32,220 bases of DNA, taken from NCBI GenBank assembly GCA_046735055.1, contig JBKPSO010000253.1, positions 1 through 32,220 of the forward strand, written 5' to 3'. The DNA is from DATBLE01 sp046735055. GTDB lineage: Bacteria; Actinomycetota; Thermoleophilia; Gaiellales; Gaiellaceae. The notes beneath the pieces were generated by a model that did no database searches, had not been told where the DNA came from, and was given only the letters and a program-made list of their open reading frames with translations. The translations under genes were made by a program, and so were the position numbers. Position 1 is the stretch's first letter. Each line of letters starts with the position of its first letter. This document shows, piece after piece, positions 1-8,597 of the stretch.

Positions 1-1
1 G

Positions 2-460
2 GCGGAAGCCCTGCTTCGTCGCTACCGGAAGGAGGGATCGCTGCCGCAGATCCATCCGCTGATCGATCTGTGCAATGCGGTCTCGCTCGCCTTCGCGATC
101 CCGGTTGCGGCGCTCGACCGTGCCCGCATCGCCGGCTACGCGGAGGTCCGCTACGCGACCGGCACCGAGACATACCTCACCTTTGGGGGCGAAACGGAAC
201 ATCCTGAACCCGGGGAAGTGATCTACGCCGATGCCGAGGACCGGGCTCACGCCCGCAGGTGGACGAATCGCCAGAGCGGCTACTCCGCGGTCAGCGACCA
301 GACGAGTGAGGTGCTGATCGTCGCCGAAGCGCTTCACGACTCCGCCGTCGAAGACGTTCCGCGGCTCATCGCCGCCCTTGCCGGCGGGCTCGCCGCCGCC
401 TGGTCGACGAGCCCGAAGACCGCATTCCCGACGGCAACGTCTCCCCGTGTCGTGTTCTAG
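2..460 (+). CDS. B3/4-domain protein, 5' end outside window
   Basis: The frame is open from base 2 to a TAG at 458-460, giving the last 152 residues of a protein whose start lies before the window. Residues near the window start (LPQIHPLIDLCNAVSLAFAIP) match the B3/B4 fold of the phenylalanyl-tRNA synthetase beta subunit as found in small free-standing COG3382-type proteins. In PheT that domain belongs to tRNA-aminoacylation editing; the free-standing forms are thought to act on tRNA or amino acids, but their substrates are not established. The C-terminus overlaps the convergent epimerase frame by 95 bp. Most of the domain is present and shows normal high third-position GC. The family call is fairly sure; the function is not. 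Confidence 0.75.
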   Translation, partial: AEALLRRYRKEGSLPQIHPLIDLCNAVSLAFAIPVAALDRARIAGYAEVRYATGTETYLTFGGETEHPEPGEVIYADAEDRAHARRWTNRQSGYSAVSDQTSEVLIVAEALHDSAVEDVPRLIAALAGGLAAAWSTSPKTAFPTATSPRVVF

Positions 461-1070
461 CACGCAGCAGCGCCTGGGCGACGTCCGCGTGGTGCGCGAG
501 GTGCAGCCGCTTGTGGAGTGGCCAACCGCGAGCCCAGAGCAGGGACTCGCCAAGATGCGGATCGCCCTCGCCGTAGACAAAGGCGAAGCGCAGGATCCGC
601 AGGCCGAGCCCTTCGTCTGCGTGCAGCCGGCGCAGCAACGCTTCGCTCGCGGCCTTGCTCTCCGGATAGACACCGGCGGCTGCAGGCTCGTCCTCTTCTC
701 GCGCCGGCCGCTGACGCCCGTGTCCGTAGACGAGGTTCGTGCTGGCGTAGACGAAGCGGCCGACCGAGGCGTCCAACGCGGCCCGCGCGAGCCTCGTGGT
801 CGCGTCGCGGTTGACGGCAGTCGCCTCCCGTTCGTCGACGCCGCGGAAGGCTGCGGCCAGGTGAACGACCGCGCTCACCCCCTCCAGGGCACCGCGCAGC
901 TCACCCTCGTCCAGGAGATCTCTTGTCACCACGTCCGCGCCGCGGGCGGCGAACGGCGACGCCTTTCCGGGATCGCGGACGAACACGCGTACCGCCTCGC
1001 CCTGGTCGAGGAGCCGCGGTACGAACCGGCTCCCGATCCTGCCGGTCGCCCCCGTGACGAGAATCGTCAT
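366..1070 (-). CDS. NAD(P)-dependent epimerase/dehydratase (extended SDR), C-terminally truncated
   Basis: The 234-aa product begins MTILVTGATGRIG, the Rossmann dinucleotide-binding glycine motif at residues 6-13. An SDR active-site pair follows in VYPESKA (Tyr135, Lys139). Family members act on nucleotide sugars or related carbonyl substrates. The ATG at 1070 has an AGGAGG-type ribosome site about 8 nt upstream (complement of 1079-1084). Recognisable sequence ends at HHADVAQALLRA, about residue 204, at position ~459. The remaining ~30 residues are Arg/Ser-rich and read antisense through the B3/4 gene. Family members are usually about 280-330 aa, so the substrate-binding C-terminal part is missing. 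It may be inactive. Divergent from the MFS gene. Confidence 0.7.
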   Translation of the reverse strand: MTILVTGATGRIGSRFVPRLLDQGEAVRVFVRDPGKASPFAARGADVVTRDLLDEGELRGALEGVSAVVHLAAAFRGVDEREATAVNRDATTRLARAALDASVGRFVYASTNLVYGHGRQRPAREEDEPAAAGVYPESKAASEALLRRLHADEGLGLRILRFAFVYGEGDPHLGESLLWARGWPLHKRLHLAHHADVAQALLRARTRHGETLPSGMRSSGSSTRRRRARRQGRR

Positions 1071-1193
1071 CTCGCGAGCCTCCTAAGCCCTCATTGCCCC
1101 ACCGTGGGTTGCCGAGATTGCACGGTGCAGGTCGCACGCGCAACTGATTCGTCCAACGCCGAACGCTCTCGACGAGGCGCGTCTTTACCCCAC

Positions 1194-1213
1194 GCGTAAG
1201 CGCATTTTTACGC
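1194..1213. promoter_or_regulatory. Candidate operator: gcgtaa-N8-ttacgc inverted repeat
   Basis: Perfect 6-nt arms (1194-1199 and 1208-1213) around an 8-nt spacer lie in the 188-bp divergent region between the epimerase and MFS starts, about 45-65 nt before the MFS ATG. The symmetry would suit a dimeric regulator of the exporter. The binding protein is unknown and the arms are short. Confidence 0.3.
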
Positions 1214-1258
1214 CCGAGGTAATCGACGAAACGCGCGCGCTTGGGCATCGTCGGAGCC

Positions 1259-2719
1259 ATGAGCGAACTCGACATCACCTCGTTTGCAGCCGGTCTCGAA
1301 CCGGCCGCCCGGCCCGCACCGAGCCTGAGTGCGCGGCTCCGTGCCCACCACTGGGCACCGCTTCCTGTCGTTCTGATCGCGCCGTTCGTGGTCGTGCTCG
1401 ACTTCTTCATCGTCAACGTCGCCATCCCCTCGATGCAGTCGCGGCTGCACGCCGGGACCGGCGCCGTCGAGTGGGTTGTCGCGGGGTACGGCCTCACCTT
1501 CGCGATCGGACTCATCACCGGAGGCCGTCTCGGCGATCGCTTCGGCCGCCGCCGGATGTTCTCCGTCGGCCTGCTCCTTTTCACCGTCGCCTCGGCTGCG
1601 TGTGGCCTCGCTCCGACGGCGTCGTTCCTCGTCGCAGCGCGAATCGGACAGGGCCTCGCCGCTGCCCTCCTGATGCCGCAGGCACTGGCCATCCTCGGGG
1701 TCATCTACGAGGGCGCCCGCCGGGTGCAGGCGTTCAGCATCTACGGGATGGCTCTCGGCCTTGCCGCCGTCAGCGGTCAGCTCGTCGGCGGCGCGCTGAT
1801 TCAGGCCAACCCGGCAGGCCTTGGTTGGCGAACGGTCTTCCTGATCAACATCCCGATCGGCGCAATCGGCCTGTTCCTCGCCTCCCGCCTCGTTCCCGAG
1901 TCGCGTGCCGCCGGCTCGGTCGGGCTCGATCTCACCGGCGCTGCGCTGGTCACCGTCGGCCTGACGGCGATCGTGCTTCCGCTGATCGAAGGGCGAACGC
2001 ATGGGTGGCCGCTGTGGACATGGGTCTCCATGGCCTCGGCACCGATCGTGCTCTACGCCTTCGCCCGCCATCAGCGTTGGCTTGGCCGTCGCGGCGGCGA
2101 CCCCCTCCTCGATCTCGCGCTCTTCAGTGAGCGGGCCTTCTCGGTCGGTCTGATCGCCCAGCTCGCGTTCTTCTCGAGCATGGCCTCGTTCTTCCTCGTG
2201 TTCGCGCTCTACCTGCAGGAAGGGCGCGGCTTGAACCCGCTCAACGCGGGCCTCGTCTTCACGATCCTCGCGGCCGCCTATCTCGTCGCATCCGCTCGGG
2301 CACCGCAGCTGACGGTGCGGCTCGGGCGCAAGCTGCCGGTCATCGGGGCCGTCGTCCTCGGAGCGGGCCACGCACTGCTCGCCGGGACGGTCTTCGATGT
2401 CGGCACAGGCCACTCGGTCGCCCTGCTCACGCCGGCGCTGTTGCTCATCGGTACAGGGATGGGACTCGTCCTCACTCCGCTGACGAGCATGGTGCTGAAG
2501 AACCTGGCATCCGAGAGCGCCGGCGCGGCCTCCGGTGCGCTGTCGACGATGCAGCAAGTCGGCAACGCTCTCGGCGTCGCGATCACCGGCGTGATCTTCT
2601 ACGGCGCCGTCAAGCACGGCCTCTCGCACGCGTTCGAGATCAGCCTGATCGAACTGGCCGCCGTGAGTGTCGCGGTCGCAGCGTGCTCGCGCCTGCTTCC
2701 CCGCTCGGCACGGGCGTGA
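1259..2719 (+). CDS. MFS drug exporter, DHA2 (EmrB/QacA-like, 14-TM type)
   Basis: This 486-aa protein has the hydrophobicity pattern of a 14-helix proton-coupled major facilitator. TM1 carries a VVLDFFIVNVAIPS-type motif characteristic of DHA2 exporters. The loop after TM2 carries motif A as GGRLGDRFGRRRMF. These inner-membrane antiporters expel drugs and amphiphiles; the substrate here cannot be read from sequence. I chose the ATG at 1259. An in-frame TTG at 1241 would add six residues, and neither start has an ideal ribosome site (GGAG sits only 2 nt before the ATG). The gene is convergent with the XRE regulator and divergent from the epimerase, with a palindromic operator candidate upstream. 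Intact and of usual length. Confidence 0.9.
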   Translation: MSELDITSFAAGLEPAARPAPSLSARLRAHHWAPLPVVLIAPFVVVLDFFIVNVAIPSMQSRLHAGTGAVEWVVAGYGLTFAIGLITGGRLGDRFGRRRMFSVGLLLFTVASAACGLAPTASFLVAARIGQGLAAALLMPQALAILGVIYEGARRVQAFSIYGMALGLAAVSGQLVGGALIQANPAGLGWRTVFLINIPIGAIGLFLASRLVPESRAAGSVGLDLTGAALVTVGLTAIVLPLIEGRTHGWPLWTWVSMASAPIVLYAFARHQRWLGRRGGDPLLDLALFSERAFSVGLIAQLAFFSSMASFFLVFALYLQEGRGLNPLNAGLVFTILAAAYLVASARAPQLTVRLGRKLPVIGAVVLGAGHALLAGTVFDVGTGHSVALLTPALLLIGTGMGLVLTPLTSMVLKNLASESAGAASGALSTMQQVGNALGVAITGVIFYGAVKHGLSHAFEISLIELAAVSVAVAACSRLLPRSARA

Positions 2720-2740
2720 ACGACCGGTACAGCAGCCCTT

Positions 2741-2769
2741 CCGGGTCGGCCGCCGAGCGGTCGACCCGG
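2741..2769. terminator. Hairpin between convergent MFS and XRE genes
   Basis: Perfect 8-nt arms ccgggtcg (2741-2748) and cgacccgg (2762-2769) flank a 13-nt loop in the 56-bp gap between two convergent stop codons. There is no U-tract on either strand, so it would be an atypical, possibly bidirectional terminator. Confidence 0.4.
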
Positions 2770-2775
2770 CGGCGG

Positions 2776-3636
2776 TCAGGCATCGCCGGAGTCGGCAGCG
2801 ACGACGAGAGAGAGTGGAGCCGTGGTCTCGGGTTCGAGCTCCCCGACTCCGCTCCTCAGCGCCGCTGCCGTCTCTTCGTCGGCCGGGAAGAAGGACTCGA
2901 TCGTCAGCTCGGCCAAGGTGATGTCTCGTGCGGTGCCGAACGTCGTCACCGTTGTGAAGAGCGTCAGCTCGTCGTCGTCGAGCCGAAGAGAGTGCATCAG
3001 CATGATGCTTTCCACCTCCGGCAGCTCGCCGCCCCCTGCGTCGACGCCGGGATAGGCGGCGAGCTCCTCGAGGAGCGCGGTCAGCTCGGCGTCCGGCGCC
3101 ACCTCGATCTCGCGGCGTAGTCGCCCCATCAGATGAGCGCTCCACTCCTCGAAGTTGGCGATCCGCGGCGCCAGACCCTCCGGGTGCAGCGCGATCCGCA
3201 GCGCGTTCGGCGACGGGGAAAGAAGGTGCGGGGCGACGCCCTGGACGATGAACTCGACGCCGCGGTTGTGCGCGACGATGTTCCAGTGCCGGTCGATGAC
3301 GAGCGCCGGGAACGGCTCGTGCGCCTTCAAGAGGCGGTCGAGCGCCTCGCGGACGGCGGCGAGGTCGCTGTCGCCGAGGGAGTGCTCGCTGTAGCCAGGT
3401 GCGTAGCCAGCGGCCAGCAAGAGGCGATTGCGCTCCCGCAGAGGGATCTCGAGCCGCTGCGCGAGGTGCAACACCATCTCGCGGCTCGGCTTCGCGCGGC
3501 CGTTCTCGATGAAGCTCAGATGCCGCGCCGACACTGCCGAGCGCGAGGCGACGTCGAACTGGCTGAGCTTGCGGCGCTGACGCCACTCCCGAAGCAGCTG
3601 ACCAGCGGCGGAGGGTGCGCCTGCGGCGACGGCCAT
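2776..3636 (-). CDS. XRE-family regulator with MmyB-like ligand-binding domain
   Basis: The 286-aa product has an N-terminal Cro/C1 helix-turn-helix at about residues 12-65 (LSQFDVASRSAVSARHLSFI), then LLLAAGYAP, the usual linker into the MmyB-like (MLTR) ligand-binding domain that fills the rest. Family members are DNA-binding regulators whose C-terminal domain is thought to bind a small hydrophobic ligand. The start is the ATG at 3636, because that is where homology begins; upstream codons of the longer open frame run into the divergent oxidoreductase. It diverges from the LLM oxidoreductase at 3740 across 103 bp, so control of that gene and itself is the simplest reading. No operator was identified. 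Confidence 0.88.
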   Translation of the reverse strand: MAVAAGAPSAAGQLLREWRQRRKLSQFDVASRSAVSARHLSFIENGRAKPSREMVLHLAQRLEIPLRERNRLLLAAGYAPGYSEHSLGDSDLAAVREALDRLLKAHEPFPALVIDRHWNIVAHNRGVEFIVQGVAPHLLSPSPNALRIALHPEGLAPRIANFEEWSAHLMGRLRREIEVAPDAELTALLEELAAYPGVDAGGGELPEVESIMLMHSLRLDDDELTLFTTVTTFGTARDITLAELTIESFFPADEETAAALRSGVGELEPETTAPLSLVVAADSGDA

Positions 3637-3739
3637 GCCCTCGATGCTAGCTCCGCGAACCGATGCGGCAGAGACGTTTCGCGTACCGCCGAATCCGTCG
3701 TGTTCGTGATCGCGATCTGGCAGCGTTGAGCCGATAACC

Positions 3740-4651
3740 ATGCGGCTCGGATTTGTTCTCCCGCACATCGGGGCCAGTGCGAGCCCTGACGCTCTCGCCA
3801 GAGTCGCCACGCGAGCGGAAGAGATCGGCTTCGACAGCGTCTGGGTGACGGAGCGAAGCATCCTCCCCCTCCGACCGCAGACGCCCTATCCGCTCGGAGA
3901 CCTCCCGGGCGTCTACAAGCACGTCCTCGATCCGTGCGGTTCGCTCGCGTTTGTCGCCGCCCAGACGAGCCGGGTTCGCCTGGGGACGAGCGCTCTCAAC
4001 CTTCCGTGGTACAGCCCCGTTCTGCTCGCACGTCAGCTGACGACGCTGGACGTCCTCTCGAACGGCCGCCTGGCCGTCGGGCTCGGGCAGGGCTGGTCGA
4101 AGGACGAGTACGACGCGGCGGGCGTCCCCTGGGAGCACCGCGGCCCTCGGTTCGAGGAGGCGCTTCGAGCCCTGAAGACGATCTGGACGGCCGAGCCGGT
4201 CGAGTTCGGCGGGGACTTCTACACGATTCCAGCCTCCTCGATCGGCCTGAAGCCCGTGCAGCAGCCGCACCCGCCGATCTACATGGCGGCACTCACACAG
4301 ACGACGATGGCGCGGGCGGCGCGCCTGGCGGACGGCTGGCATCCGACTGCTATTCCCCTCGCGAACATCCCAGGGATGTTCGAGGCAATCAAGTCGATGG
4401 CGCAGGATGAAGGCCGGGACGCCGCGGCGCTCGAGCTGATCGTACGCTCGAACGTCGCGCTCTCCGACCGACCACTCGAGGACGATCGCTTCGACTTCAC
4501 GGGCTCCGCCGAGCAACTCGCAGCCGACATCGCGGCGACACGTGACATCGGCGCGTCGGAGCTGATCATGGACGTCACCCTCGATCCCTCGGTCAACTCG
4601 GTCGATGACTTCGTCGGGCGCATGGAGCTTCTCTTTCGGCTTGCCGCGTAG
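3740..4651 (+). CDS. LLM-class flavin/F420-dependent oxidoreductase
   Basis: This 303-aa protein has the luciferase-like monooxygenase TIM-barrel pattern: MRLGFVLPHIG at strand 1, DSVWVTER, RVRLGTSALNLPWYSPVLLARQ, GRLAVGLGQGW and the late ADGWHP segment. This arrangement resembles the actinobacterial Rv2161c-like F420 subfamily, which transfers hydride between F420H2 and an unknown organic substrate. Cofactor choice (F420 or FMN) is inferred from subfamily likeness. It starts at ATG 3740, divergent from the XRE/MmyB-type regulator. The next LLM gene follows on the same strand after about 130 bp, so the two are probably co-transcribed. Full length, no anomalies. Confidence 0.87.
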   Translation: MRLGFVLPHIGASASPDALARVATRAEEIGFDSVWVTERSILPLRPQTPYPLGDLPGVYKHVLDPCGSLAFVAAQTSRVRLGTSALNLPWYSPVLLARQLTTLDVLSNGRLAVGLGQGWSKDEYDAAGVPWEHRGPRFEEALRALKTIWTAEPVEFGGDFYTIPASSIGLKPVQQPHPPIYMAALTQTTMARAARLADGWHPTAIPLANIPGMFEAIKSMAQDEGRDAAALELIVRSNVALSDRPLEDDRFDFTGSAEQLAADIAATRDIGASELIMDVTLDPSVNSVDDFVGRMELLFRLAA

Positions 4652-4786
4652 GTGCGCGCCAGGCCAGTTGTCGAGGCGAGGAACGTCGGCGACGGCATCT
4701 ACGTTCTCATCTACGAGCCGCCAGCCGGAAAATGCGACCGAAATGCACGTGAGCGAGGCAGCATCCTGACCGGCGGGGTCGCGTGA
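4652..4786 (+). CDS. Possible 44-aa ORF between the two LLM genes
   Basis: A GTG directly after the first LLM stop opens a 44-codon frame that closes with a TGA overlapping the GTG of the second LLM gene (GTGA). The first half (ARNVGDGIYVLIYEPPAGK) has ordinary composition and good third-position GC; the second half does not. It could be a small translationally coupled gene, a remnant of a longer one, or chance. I do not recognise it. Confidence 0.22.
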   Translation: MRARPVVEARNVGDGIYVLIYEPPAGKCDRNARERGSILTGGVA

Positions 4787-5754
4787 CGAGGCTCGGGATC
4801 ATCTTCACGGCGGACCGACCGCCCGAAGCACTGGCCGCGTTCGCAGCAGCTACCGAGTCGGCCGGTCTCGACGAGCTCTGGCTCTGGGAGGACTGCTTCC
4901 TTGCCGGCGGAATCGCCACGACCGCGACCGCACTCGCAGCGACACGACGGCTGACCGTCGGCCTCGGCGTCATGCCCGCGGTCTTCCGAAACCCGGTCGC
5001 CGCCGCGATGGAGATCGCGACCCTCGCTCGCCTTCATCCAAAGCGATTCATCGCCGGGCTCGGACACGGCTCGCCCGTCTGGATGGATCAGATCGGCGCT
5101 CTGCCTGCCAAACCCGTGCGCGCGCTCGAGGAGACCACGATTGCCATCCGGAGGCTGCTGGCCGGAGAGCGCGTCACCACCAACGGCGACTACGTCAACC
5201 TCAAAGACGTCCGCCTCGAACAGGCACCCCCGGTCGCGCCGCCGGTCGTGCTGGGAGTACGCCGGCCGTTCGGCCTCCGCGCCGCCGGCCGGAGCGCGGA
5301 CGGCACCATCCTCGCAGAGCCGGCCGCGCCCGCCTACATCCGCTGGGCCCGGCGCCGCATCGACGAAGGCCGCGCCGCAGCCGGACGCACGGGTCCCCAC
5401 CGCGTGACCGTGTTCGTCAAAGGCCGCATCGACTCCAACCGTGACCACGCACGACGGGTCATCGCGCAAGCCGTGCTCGACGAGAGCGTCGCCGCGCAGC
5501 TCGCCCCACTCGAACGCGACTCGGACATTGGTCAGCTTCGGGAAATCGGCGACCCCGCGGCGATCGCACCTCGGATCCCCGCCGACCTCCTCGACCAGCT
5601 CACCGCCACCGGCACGCCCGAACAGGTCCTCGCCTCACTGACAGCCATCGCCGCGACGGGCGTCGACTCGATCGCCTTCGCCCCGATCGGCCCGGACCCA
5701 GACGAACAACTCCGACTCCTCGTGCAAACGGTCGCGCCGATGTTCCAGGTCTGA
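4783..5754 (+). CDS. LLM-class flavin/F420-dependent oxidoreductase (second)
   Basis: This 323-aa luciferase-like protein begins TRLGIIFTADRPPEALAAFA and carries LWLWEDCFLAGG, RLTVGLGVMPAVFRNPV and KRFIAGLGHGSP, typical of the F420-dependent LLM group related to methylene-tetrahydromethanopterin reductase and glucose-6-phosphate dehydrogenase Fgd. The reaction is probably F420-linked hydride transfer on an unknown substrate. The start is GTG 4783 with a GGCGGGG stretch about 4 nt upstream. It is only distantly similar to the first LLM protein, so this is not a recent tandem duplication. A strong hairpin about 45 nt after the stop may end the transcript. Confidence 0.85.
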   Translation: MTRLGIIFTADRPPEALAAFAAATESAGLDELWLWEDCFLAGGIATTATALAATRRLTVGLGVMPAVFRNPVAAAMEIATLARLHPKRFIAGLGHGSPVWMDQIGALPAKPVRALEETTIAIRRLLAGERVTTNGDYVNLKDVRLEQAPPVAPPVVLGVRRPFGLRAAGRSADGTILAEPAAPAYIRWARRRIDEGRAAAGRTGPHRVTVFVKGRIDSNRDHARRVIAQAVLDESVAAQLAPLERDSDIGQLREIGDPAAIAPRIPADLLDQLTATGTPEQVLASLTAIAATGVDSIAFAPIGPDPDEQLRLLVQTVAPMFQV

Positions 5755-5797
5755 ACCCGCGCTCTCGACTTCCTGAAGCGGCAATGGGCTGAGCGGT

Positions 5798-5823
5798 CGG
5801 GGGTACGGATTGCCGTACCCCCG
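5798..5823. terminator. Perfect 11-bp hairpin, terminator or operator
   Basis: Arms cgggggtacgg (5798-5808) and ccgtacccccg (5813-5823) pair perfectly around the tetraloop attg. It lies 44 nt after the second LLM gene and about 80 nt before the MMPL gene. The stem is long and GC-rich but no run of T follows, so it may be a factor-assisted terminator or a protein-binding palindrome with GGGTAC/GTACCC half-sites. Confidence 0.5.
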
Positions 5824-5905
5824 GATGTCGTGCTGTCCCCCTTGCCGGAGCCAGGGAGAGCCGCCAGCTTTCGTTGATCGCTAGTCGAGACGTTCAGGAG
5901 GCGTG

Positions 5906-8137
5906 ATGAGGTTCAATCTCGCTGCGCGCGCGGGCCGCTGGAGCGCCGACCACTGGAAGACGGCCGTCTCGGCGTGGGTCGGCTTCTGCGTCATCGCGGT
6001 CGCACTGGGTGCGGTCGCCGGCACCAAGATGTTGAGGGATTCGGACACGGCTGCCGGAGAGACGAAGACTGCCGAGCAGATGCTCCGCCGTGCAGGCTTC
6101 GAGAGTCAGGCCGCGGAGAGCGTTCTGGTGCGATCCCGGACGCGGACGGTTTCGGATCCCGCGTTCCGCGCGGCAGTGGCGGACGTCCTGAGCACCGTGA
6201 AGGCCTCGCCTCAGGCGCAGAGAGTGCGCTCGCCGTTCGACGCCCGGAACGACGGTCAGGTCTCGAAGGACGGGCACGCCGCGCTCGTCCAGTTCGAGAT
6301 CAAGGGCGACCAGGAGAAGGCGGACGACAAGGTCCAGCCCTTCCTCGACGCAGTCGACCGCGTCCAGGCGCGGCACCCCGAGTTCACCGTGGCCGAGTTC
6401 GGCTTTGCGAGCGCCAACCACGAGCTGAATGAAACGCTCAACAAGGACTTCCAGCGGGCCGAGTACTCCTCGCTGCCCGTGACCCTGGTGATCCTGCTGG
6501 TCGCCTTCGGCGCGCTGGTCGCGGCCGGGCTACCGGTGCTGCTCGCGTTCTCGGGCGTGCTGGCCACCCTCGGTCTGTCCTCGCTCGCCAGCCATGTCGT
6601 CGCAGCCGGCGATCCGACGCAGTCCGTGATCCTGCTGATCGGGATGGCCGTCGGGGTCGACTACTCGCTCTTCTACCTGCGACGCGAGCGCGAGGAACGC
6701 GCGCGCGGGCTGTCCTCGCGGGACGCGCTGCTGAAGACCGCCCGAACTTCGGGTCAAGCCGTCTTCGTGTCGGGCTTGACGGTCTTGATCGCGATGGCAG
6801 GGATGCTGTTCACCGGCAACGCAATCTTCACCTCGATCGCAGTCGGCGCGATGCTGATGGTCGCGGTCGCGCTGATCGGCTCACTGTCGATCCTGCCCGC
6901 ACTGCTCGCGAAACTCGGCCATCGAGTCGACAAGGGGCGCATCCCGTTGCTCACGCGCCGCGACGGAGGGGAGTCGCGGTTGTGGGGGTTCGTCCTCGAC
7001 CGGGTGATGCGCCGGCCGGGGCTCGCGGCGGCCCTGTCGGGCGGTGCGCTGCTCGCGCTGGCGCTACCGACGCTGACACTGCACACGCAGCTGCCGAGCT
7101 TCACCGATCTGCCGAAGTCGCTGCCGATCGTCCGGACCTACGAAGCGATCCAGGGCTCCTTCCCCGGCGCCCAGACACCGGCCAAGGTCGTCGTCTCCGC
7201 CGGCGACGTGGCCGAGCCGCGGGTGCAGCAGGCGATCGGCGAGCTGAAGCGGCGGGCGCTCGCGAGCGGCCAGATGTTCGAGCCGATATCCACCGAGATC
7301 AATCCCGGCCGCACGGTCGAGACGGTCTCGATCCCGCTGCAGGGGGACGGCAGCAACGGGGCGTCCGTCAAGGCGCTCAACACGCTGCGTGAGCGGCTGA
7401 TCCCCTTGACAGTCGGGACGGTGCCCGGAGTCGAGGCGGCTGTGACCGGCGAGACCGCAGGCACGCACGACTTCAACGAGCAGATGAAGAGTCACGCCCC
7501 GCTCGTCTTCGCGTTCGTGCTCGCGCTCTGCTTCCTGCTGCTGCTCGTGACGTTCCGGTCGATCGTCATCCCGCTCAAGGCGGTCTTGCTGAACGTGCTC
7601 TCGGTCGCCGCCGCCTACGGCCTGCTCGTGCTCGTCTTCCAGCACAGCTGGGCGGAGGGGATCCTCGGCTTCCAGTCCAACGGGGCGATCACCTCGTGGC
7701 TGCCCCTGTTCATGTTCGTGATCCTGTTCGGGCTGTCGATGGACTACCACGTCTTCATCCTCAGCCGCGTCAAGGAGCTAGTGGACGACGGGATGCCGAC
7801 CGAGCAGGCAGTCGCGACGGGGATCAAGCGCACGGCGGGGACGGTGACGAGCGCCGCGGTCGTGATGGTCGCGGTCTTCGCGATCTTCGTCACGCTCCGA
7901 ACGCTCGACATCAAGCAGATGGGCTTCGGGCTCGCGGCGGCGATCCTGATCGACGCCACCATCGTCCGCGCGGTGCTGCTCCCATCCGTGATGAAGCTCC
8001 TGGGCGAGTGGAACTGGTACCTGCCGCGCTGGCTCGAGTGGCTGCCACGCTACGAGCAGGAGCCGGAGCGGCGGGAACGGACGGACCGTGAACACGAGCG
8101 ACCGCAGGAGGCGCTTCCGGCCCTCGAGCACGAGTAA
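5906..8137 (+). CDS. MMPL/RND-family membrane transporter
   Basis: The 743-aa protein has an N-terminal TM helix, a soluble extracytoplasmic domain (about residues 45-190), a block of TM helices, a second soluble domain (about 400-530) and a second TM block: the duplicated RND layout of MMPL proteins. Signature acidic/aromatic motifs are GMAVGVDYSLFYLRRE in the first half and FGLSMDYHVFILSRVKEL in the second. These proton-driven pumps export lipids or other hydrophobic molecules. I prefer ATG 5906 to the adjacent GTG 5903 because AGGAGG (5896-5901) ends only one base before the GTG. The C-terminal tail is Glu/Arg-rich. Only 28 nt separate it from the receiver gene, so it probably shares a transcript with the signalling genes. 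Confidence 0.92.
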   Translation: MRFNLAARAGRWSADHWKTAVSAWVGFCVIAVALGAVAGTKMLRDSDTAAGETKTAEQMLRRAGFESQAAESVLVRSRTRTVSDPAFRAAVADVLSTVKASPQAQRVRSPFDARNDGQVSKDGHAALVQFEIKGDQEKADDKVQPFLDAVDRVQARHPEFTVAEFGFASANHELNETLNKDFQRAEYSSLPVTLVILLVAFGALVAAGLPVLLAFSGVLATLGLSSLASHVVAAGDPTQSVILLIGMAVGVDYSLFYLRREREERARGLSSRDALLKTARTSGQAVFVSGLTVLIAMAGMLFTGNAIFTSIAVGAMLMVAVALIGSLSILPALLAKLGHRVDKGRIPLLTRRDGGESRLWGFVLDRVMRRPGLAAALSGGALLALALPTLTLHTQLPSFTDLPKSLPIVRTYEAIQGSFPGAQTPAKVVVSAGDVAEPRVQQAIGELKRRALASGQMFEPISTEINPGRTVETVSIPLQGDGSNGASVKALNTLRERLIPLTVGTVPGVEAAVTGETAGTHDFNEQMKSHAPLVFAFVLALCFLLLLVTFRSIVIPLKAVLLNVLSVAAAYGLLVLVFQHSWAEGILGFQSNGAITSWLPLFMFVILFGLSMDYHVFILSRVKELVDDGMPTEQAVATGIKRTAGTVTSAAVVMVAVFAIFVTLRTLDIKQMGFGLAAAILIDATIVRAVLLPSVMKLLGEWNWYLPRWLEWLPRYEQEPERRERTDREHERPQEALPALEHE

Positions 8138-8165
8138 GTAACCTTCAGGCACGGAGTTCGAGCCG

Positions 8166-8555
8166 ATGACGGTGGAGCACGGAGACCCGTTGGAGCAGCG
8201 GAGATCGCCCCGGGTCCTGATTGTCGACGACCATGCGAGCTTCCGCCGTTGTGCCCGGGAGCTGCTCAAAGCGGAGGGGTTCGACGTCGTCGGAGAGGCA
8301 GAGGACGGGGCAACCGCAATCGCCCGTGCCGCCGAGCTCGCGGTCGACCTGATCGTGCTCGACATCCAGCTGCCCGACATCGACGGCTTCGAGGTCACCT
8401 CGCGGCTGCTCGCCCACGACCCTGAGCTCCAGATCGTCCTGGTCTCCAGCCGTGACCGCGGCGCCTACGGGCCGCTGATCGAGACGAGCGGGGCACGCGG
8501 CTTCGTCTTCAAGGGCGACCTCTCCGGCGCGGCGCTCGAGAGGTTGCTCGAGTGA
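8166..8555 (+). CDS. Stand-alone response-regulator receiver domain
   Basis: This 129-aa CheY-like receiver has an acidic pair in VLIVDDHASF (Asp21/22), phosphoacceptor Asp66 in IVLDIQLPD, the switch Ser in VLVSS and the conserved Lys in FVFKGDLS. No output domain follows, so it probably works by protein contact or as a phosphate sink for the kinase 42 nt downstream. It starts at ATG 8166. The stop TGA at 8553-8555 is followed by the kinase gene in the same direction. Confidence 0.88.
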   Translation: MTVEHGDPLEQRRSPRVLIVDDHASFRRCARELLKAEGFDVVGEAEDGATAIARAAELAVDLIVLDIQLPDIDGFEVTSRLLAHDPELQIVLVSSRDRGAYGPLIETSGARGFVFKGDLSGAALERLLE

Positions 8556-8597
8556 GCGGGCAGACCCTGGCGTCCAGACAGAGAAGGATCGGGTTGC

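Noticed and set aside
1208..3586. 792-aa minus-strand open frame
   Set aside because: Arg/Asp-rich shadow antisense to the MFS gene and in the wrong frame through the XRE gene; no family motifs.
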